This document shows, piece by piece, positions 59,560-64,000 of a DNA stretch of 64,000 bases. A model generated the notes under the pieces. The model worked only from the letters and a program-made list of their open reading frames with translations. It was not told the origin of the DNA and made no database searches. This stretch comes from Candidatus Melainabacteria bacterium (GTDB lineage Bacteria > Cyanobacteriota > Vampirovibrionia > Obscuribacterales > Obscuribacteraceae). A program made the translations under genes and the position numbers. Each line of letters starts with the position of its first letter. Position 1 is the stretch's first letter. The stretch covers positions 183,854 to 247,853 of the forward strand of contig RXJR01000009.1 of assembly GCA_003963305.1 (NCBI GenBank), in the 5' to 3' direction.

Positions 59560-62109
59560 ATGAACAAAGCAACTCAGAAAAATTCGATTTCAAAAGAATC
59601 AACTGGATTTGTGCACGTCCGCGGCGCGCGCGAAAACAATCTGAAGAACGTCGACCTCGATATTCCGCGCGATGCACTGGTTGTTTTTACTGGTGTGTCA
59701 GGATCCGGTAAGTCATCGCTGGCGTTCGGTACACTCTACGCTGAGGCTCAGCGTAGATATCTCGAGTCTGTTTCTCCCTATGCTCGACGATTGTTCCATC
59801 AGATGAGCGTGCCTGAGGTTCAATCGATCGACGGACTGCCTCCTGCGGTGGCTTTGCAGCAGCAGCGTGGTTCTCCGACTACTCGCTCGTCTGTCGGCAG
59901 TGTGACAACGCTGTCGAATTTGCTGCGCATGTTGTATTCGCGTGCCGGTACATATCCGCCCGATCAACCTCATCTCGACGCAGAATCATTCTCGACAAAT
60001 ACTCCACAAGGCGCTTGCCCCAAGTGTCATGGACTTGGTCGTATCTATGATGTAACGGAAGAGTCGATGGTGCCTGATCCAAATTTGACCATTCGCGAAC
60101 GAGCAATTGCCGCCTGGCCGCCGGCCTGGCACGGGCAAAATCTGCGTGACATTCTCACCACGCTTGGTTACAACGTCGACATTCCATGGAAGGATTTGCC
60201 CAAGAAGGATCGTGACTGGATCCTGTTTACTGACGAGACGCCGAACGTCCCTGTTTATGCGGGTTTTGATCCGGATGAGGTGAAGAAAGCCTTAAAGAAA
60301 AAGATGGAACCGAGTTATTACGGCAATTTCTCGAGTGCAAAACGACACATCTTCTATAACTTCGCCAATACACAAAGCCCGGCGATGAAAAAGCGCGTCA
60401 TGAAATATATGATCAGTACTGATTGCCCCGATTGCCATGGTAAGCGACTTCGCAAAGAGTCTCTGTCGGTTAAGTTTGCAGGCTTCGATATTGCTGATAT
60501 GTCGAAACTTCCGCTTAAGAATTTTGTTTCCATTCTGCTGCCTTACGCCGATGGAACTGCTCCTGCTCTGAAGAAACTGGAAAAAGATTCTCCAGAAAAG
60601 GCGATAGTTTCACGTCGAATTGCTGAAGATCTGATTGCTCGTATTAACGTTCTGCTCGAACTGGGATTAGGCTATCTGGCACTGGATCGAAGCACACCGA
60701 CCCTTTCTCCCGGTGAGCTTCAACGCTTGCGTTTAGCGACACAGGTACGTTCGAACTTATTTGGAGTCGTATACGTGCTTGATGAGCCTTCCGCCGGTTT
60801 GCACCCTGCTGACACCGAGGCGCTACTGTCGGCGCTCGATCAGCTTAAAGCGTCGGGCAATTCGTTGTTTGTGGTTGAGCACGATCTTGATGTGATCCGC
60901 CGGGCTGATTGGATAGTAGATGTTGGTCCGGCTGCCGGCCAGCATGGGGGCGAGATTCTCTATAGCGGTCCAAGCGACGGACTGGCAAATGTTGAGAAGT
61001 CGCAAACGCGAAACTACTTATTCGCGTCTGAGCACAACTTGAATGGAAAACAACCTCGTCAGCCTAAGGGATGGCTCAAACTTGCAGGAATTACTCGCAA
61101 CAATTTGAATAAGCTCGATGTTGATTTTCCGCTGGGTTCATTCACCACTGTCACCGGTGTTTCAGGTTCTGGAAAATCCAGTCTGGTCAGTCAGGCACTT
61201 GTTGAACTGGTGGCCGGAGAGCTGGGGCAACAGATTTCAACTGCTGAGGATGAAGGAGAAGAGCTGGAGCGTGCAGCTGTGGCGCCAACGGGCGGCAAGA
61301 TAGCCGGCGGTATGAGTGGTGTCAAGCGACTGGTGGTTGTCGATCAGAAATCGATTGGGAGAACGCCTCGCTCAAATCTGGCAACTTACACTGGTTTGTT
61401 CGATCACGTTCGTAAATTGTTCGCTGATACCAAAGCTGCACGGGCGAGAAAGTATGATGCTGGTCGCTTTTCCTTCAACGTGGCGAAGGGACGTTGCGAG
61501 CACTGCGAAGGCGAAGGGTTCGTAATGGTCGAGCTGCTATTTCTGCCAAGTGTCTACGCACCTTGCCCTACTTGCCACGGAGCTCGCTACAACGCTAAGA
61601 CGCTGGACATCAAATTTCGCAATAAGAATATAGCGGAAGTGTTGGAGATGACTGTCGATGCTGCGTATGAGTTTTTCGAGGATGAACCGGCGCTGAAGCG
61701 TTCTTTCGGTGTGTTGCGCGAAGTGGGTCTGGGGTATCTTCGTCTGGGGCAACCAGCAACCGAACTATCAGGCGGTGAAGCGCAGCGCATTAAGTTGGCG
61801 ACTGAATTGCAGCGCGTGCACCGTGGTGATACTTTGTACGTTCTGGACGAACCGACAACCGGCTTGCATCCTGCTGACGTAGAGCGTCTGATGAAACAGC
61901 TGGAAGGTCTTGTGGATTCAGGCAATACCGTTATTGTAGTTGAGCATGAGATGCGCGTTGTTGGTGGCAGTGATTGGGTGATCGATATTGGACCCGGTGC
62001 CGGGGATGAAGGTGGCAATGTCGTCGCCGCCGGTCCACCGAGAGTGGTTGCTCAGGTGTCTGAGAGCCGCACGGCAGCTTACCTTGACCGCTTCTTACGT
62101 TCTGAGTGA
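59560..62109 (+). CDS. Class II UvrA-like ABC ATPase (UvrA2)
   Basis: An 849-residue UvrA paralogue with two ABC ATPase modules: GVSGSGKSS near 45-53 and again near 532, a first signature [14 protein letters not shown] and a second [15 protein letters not shown]. Zinc-finger cysteine pairs are at [24 protein letters not shown] and CPTCHGAR. The sequence runs from [12 protein letters not shown] straight to [10 protein letters not shown], so the about 130-residue UvrB-binding domain of class I UvrA is missing. Class II members protect against DNA-binding drugs or lesions without UvrB. The start ATG has GGTGGAG upstream. Confidence 0.92.
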   Translation: MNKATQKNSISKESTGFVHVRGARENNLKNVDLDIPRDALVVFTGVSGSGKSSLAFGTLYAEAQRRYLESVSPYARRLFHQMSVPEVQSIDGLPPAVALQQQRGSPTTRSSVGSVTTLSNLLRMLYSRAGTYPPDQPHLDAESFSTNTPQGACPKCHGLGRIYDVTEESMVPDPNLTIRERAIAAWPPAWHGQNLRDILTTLGYNVDIPWKDLPKKDRDWILFTDETPNVPVYAGFDPDEVKKALKKKMEPSYYGNFSSAKRHIFYNFANTQSPAMKKRVMKYMISTDCPDCHGKRLRKESLSVKFAGFDIADMSKLPLKNFVSILLPYADGTAPALKKLEKDSPEKAIVSRRIAEDLIARINVLLELGLGYLALDRSTPTLSPGELQRLRLATQVRSNLFGVVYVLDEPSAGLHPADTEALLSALDQLKASGNSLFVVEHDLDVIRRADWIVDVGPAAGQHGGEILYSGPSDGLANVEKSQTRNYLFASEHNLNGKQPRQPKGWLKLAGITRNNLNKLDVDFPLGSFTTVTGVSGSGKSSLVSQALVELVAGELGQQISTAEDEGEELERAAVAPTGGKIAGGMSGVKRLVVVDQKSIGRTPRSNLATYTGLFDHVRKLFADTKAARARKYDAGRFSFNVAKGRCEHCEGEGFVMVELLFLPSVYAPCPTCHGARYNAKTLDIKFRNKNIAEVLEMTVDAAYEFFEDEPALKRSFGVLREVGLGYLRLGQPATELSGGEAQRIKLATELQRVHRGDTLYVLDEPTTGLHPADVERLMKQLEGLVDSGNTVIVVEHEMRVVGGSDWVIDIGPGAGDEGGNVVAAGPPRVVAQVSESRTAAYLDRFLRSE

Positions 62110-62114
62110 ATCGT

Positions 62115-63848
62115 TTAACGCTTCATTTTTTTCTGCCGCTCCAGATCAAGCATCGCTGTAGACGGGCGACAGCCCCCGATTTCGATATCGAGGGCTAGCC
62201 CGCCGCTGTAAAAACTTTTTCGTGGTTGTTGAGTCGCCTGACCTGTGAGGTTGCGGAACAGATCGGTGACCGGATTTGGAACGTTAGCCGAGGCGATGTA
62301 GTTCGGGTCAGTCATTACCAGACCGGTGCCAACTCTTCCTCTGCCCAGCCTGGCAGCAAGTTGTTCGCCGCCGCCGTATTCCTGCAATTCGCACCAATTA
62401 ATCGGATTTCCGGCAAGCGGCTGCCCTGCGTGCTTACCACCGTTAATGGTGCCAAGTCGTTTGACGTTATTTCGGAAAATTACGATCGGTGTTCTGTCTT
62501 CCTGAATCCTCGTATCAGCAATAGTCGAGAACTGCGCATCGCTTGTGACACCAGGTGGAAAAGGATCTTTATCGATGATCCTGCGTGAGATGGTGCCTTC
62601 GCGCGTGAATTCGTAAGCGTAAACCTGATTTGATCCAGACTGAAATTGTTCGTTCAACATCGTTCTGACGGAGTCAATGCGCGGTGTTAGATGACCGCTT
62701 CTCAGCCAATAATAGAGGTTCTCTGAGAACTCGTGGGCGGTTGTATTTTCGTAATCATTTTGCAGTCTCCGTTTCCGTGCCGACAGGTCTCGCTGGTAGT
62801 CACCGCCAGTGACATCGTAACGCAGCAGTTGCCTGTCGCGGAAATTAGTGTCGCTCAGAAAGTCGCTCCATGATGTCAGACCAGCCACCGGACCGCTCGT
62901 GAAGCGGAGTGTCATCACCCCTCCTGCACCCACATCGGGAAGCGAGTAAGGTTGGCAACAAGCGGCAATGGGCATCTTAGAGAGAATTGTTCCGGCATAG
63001 GGCGTTTCTGGTCTATGTACTTTCAGCACTGTTTCAATTTTGACAATTGAGCAGATATGCTCCTTATCTCGTGGCTGAAACTCTTTAGCCAGAACAATTG
63101 TCGATGTGTCGCCCAATCCGGCGAATGTGAATGGTTTCCCTGCTGCGGGCAGCTTGATGAAGGGCTTGATGAACCCTTGCTGCGTGTTTTCAGGTTTCAC
63201 TTCGGACAGTTGCAGAGGCTGCGTCACAGGGATTGTGGTTCGGCCTCCTTCCCGCAACCAACCGTTGCTCAACTTGATCGATTCCAGTTCAACGTTGACC
63301 GGTAAGTTTGCTTTCAGATATTTAGTCACGTCCTGGAGCGGATCGACCCGGGCTCCCTGCATGTCCAGCACCTGTTGCTTCTGATTGCCGCTGAGTGCCT
63401 GGCTGAGTGTGTTGTTCAAGGTGTCGATTGTCTGCTCTGCTGCGAGTCGATCCCTTTCTGCCAGTGCAGCCATCGTCGGGTTTCCTAGATCGTGCGCGAG
63501 GATTGTGTTTTGCCTGATTGTACCGATCAGTGTGTTGATTCCCAGGACCGGAAGCGGTTCTCCATCGTCAGCGATCGTTCCTTTTCCAATTGGAGCGTAA
63601 TTGCTCAGAGCCACGTAACCAAAGTTAGGATCATTGATAACTATCCTCGCCATGTCGTTCGCCGCCAGTAAGCCGGCGGCGTCGACTACATTTTGTACGC
63701 GATATTTATCAACGGTATACATCCCAAACTGACTGGCGATGATAATCAGCGGCACAATGACCAGGCAGCAGCATGCCACGATGATGACAAATACGCCGCC
63801 GGCATTGTTTCGATAATTTGTTTGCCTAACTTTGGCTACGTGATTCAT
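62115..63848 (-). CDS. TadG-like membrane-anchored protein
   Basis: A 577-residue protein with a TadG-like N-terminal anchor (VFVIIVACCCLVIVPLIIIA at 19-38, then DKYRVQNVVDAAGLLAANDMAR, the conserved turn into the periplasmic domain). The large C-terminal part is predicted extracytoplasmic, with no vWA MIDAS that I can see. It resembles the 6840-8642 protein only in the anchor. It is probably part of a second Tad-like locus that continues outside the window. Confidence 0.65.
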   Translation of the reverse strand: MNHVAKVRQTNYRNNAGGVFVIIVACCCLVIVPLIIIASQFGMYTVDKYRVQNVVDAAGLLAANDMARIVINDPNFGYVALSNYAPIGKGTIADDGEPLPVLGINTLIGTIRQNTILAHDLGNPTMAALAERDRLAAEQTIDTLNNTLSQALSGNQKQQVLDMQGARVDPLQDVTKYLKANLPVNVELESIKLSNGWLREGGRTTIPVTQPLQLSEVKPENTQQGFIKPFIKLPAAGKPFTFAGLGDTSTIVLAKEFQPRDKEHICSIVKIETVLKVHRPETPYAGTILSKMPIAACCQPYSLPDVGAGGVMTLRFTSGPVAGLTSWSDFLSDTNFRDRQLLRYDVTGGDYQRDLSARKRRLQNDYENTTAHEFSENLYYWLRSGHLTPRIDSVRTMLNEQFQSGSNQVYAYEFTREGTISRRIIDKDPFPPGVTSDAQFSTIADTRIQEDRTPIVIFRNNVKRLGTINGGKHAGQPLAGNPINWCELQEYGGGEQLAARLGRGRVGTGLVMTDPNYIASANVPNPVTDLFRNLTGQATQQPRKSFYSGGLALDIEIGGCRPSTAMLDLERQKKMKR

Positions 63849-63952
63849 TTTTCCTCCGAGTTGAGTGAGCTAGTGTGTGTGTGAATTTGACCTTTTGCCT
63901 TGTTGCAATCGGGTCAGTACCTCCGTGCGAACTCAGTCGTCGTTATTTGCAA

Positions 63953-63968
63953 CGCCACGGTCGTGGCG
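63953..63968. other. GC-rich hairpin at the window end
   Basis: CGCCAC pairs with GTGGCG around a GGTC loop, followed by a GGTGG/CCACC pair at a distance, inside the last 150 bp with no gene. It lies upstream of the minus-strand TadG-like gene. The window ends before it can be put in context. Confidence 0.3.
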
Positions 63969-64000
63969 GTGGTTTGATGCTCCGCCACCATTTGTTGGCG

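Noticed and set aside
1..64000. tRNA and rRNA genes
   Set aside because: No T-arm plus acceptor pairing or conserved rRNA segments were seen in the intergenic parts by eye; a covariance search would settle it.

Overview
The window reads as one contiguous piece of a bacterial chromosome with ordinary gene density, no rRNA or tRNA gene that I could find, and no insertion sequence, prophage or CRISPR array. The mix of genes (SpoIID/LytB-type protein, M50 site-2 protease, RpoD-type sigma factor, KdpD/KdpE-type and other two-component systems, Tad-type pseudopilins, many secreted TPR proteins, a Ser/Thr kinase, separate glycyl-tRNA synthetase beta subunit, TatA) fits a non-photosynthetic relative of the Cyanobacteria, such as the Vampirovibrionia/Melainabacteria (Obscuribacterales type). 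That placement is inference from gene content and style and was not tested by a database search.

Layout. 1-2486: envelope genes (SpoIID/LytB-like, RseP-like M50 protease) and a FmdB zinc ribbon. 2565-5924 (minus): panB, a secreted TPR protein, and a SAF-TPR-zinc ribbon fusion. 6356-11403 (minus): a six-gene operon-like run with two TadE-like proteins, a TadG-like von Willebrand factor A protein, a secreted TPR protein, a LysM protein and a proline-rich protein. It diverges from a histidine kinase/response regulator pair (11613-13802) across a spacer holding 11-bp phased direct repeats. 13872-17836 (minus): a PDZ-CAP secreted protein and a large putative zinc metallopeptidase.

18058-25231 (plus): ADP-ribosylglycohydrolase-like protein, fabG, an EamA exporter, then acpP-fabF-gatA and a small secreted protein. 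This is the fatty-acid and tRNA-amidation part. 25362-32418: unknown protein, secreted GH13 alpha-glucosidase, small TPR and NTF2-like proteins, threonine aldolase, SRPBCC protein, and a 590-residue putative papain-fold protein. 32415-36983 (minus): a 1522-residue GAF-REC-GAF-GGDEF-HD-GYP protein with a Gln/Pro repeat tail. 37134-46937: alkyladenine glycosylase, VanZ-like protein, a membrane protein, the RpoD-type sigma factor with a 0.7-kb upstream gap, a secreted unknown, a Ser/Thr kinase with leucine-rich repeats, a KdpD/KdpE-like pair and a DUF4388-like protein. 46971-53249 (minus): uvrB, tatA, a secreted hydrolase, glyS. 53414-62109: TPR proteins, a GNAT-like protein, two tandem paralogous AAA ATPases, a DUF1275 membrane protein and a class II UvrA. 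62115-63848 (minus): a second TadG-like protein.

The most unusual pattern is at convergent gene ends. Four of the seven convergent junctions that have a gap between the two stop codons carry short tandem repeats, with units of 41, 26, about 7 and 13 bp. Three of the four sets form hairpins or adjoin one. Other points of interest are the tandem ATPases, the SAF-TPR-zinc ribbon fusion, the HExxH protein, the papain-like protein, a candidate structured RNA near 6130-6255 and the class II UvrA lacking the UvrB-binding domain.
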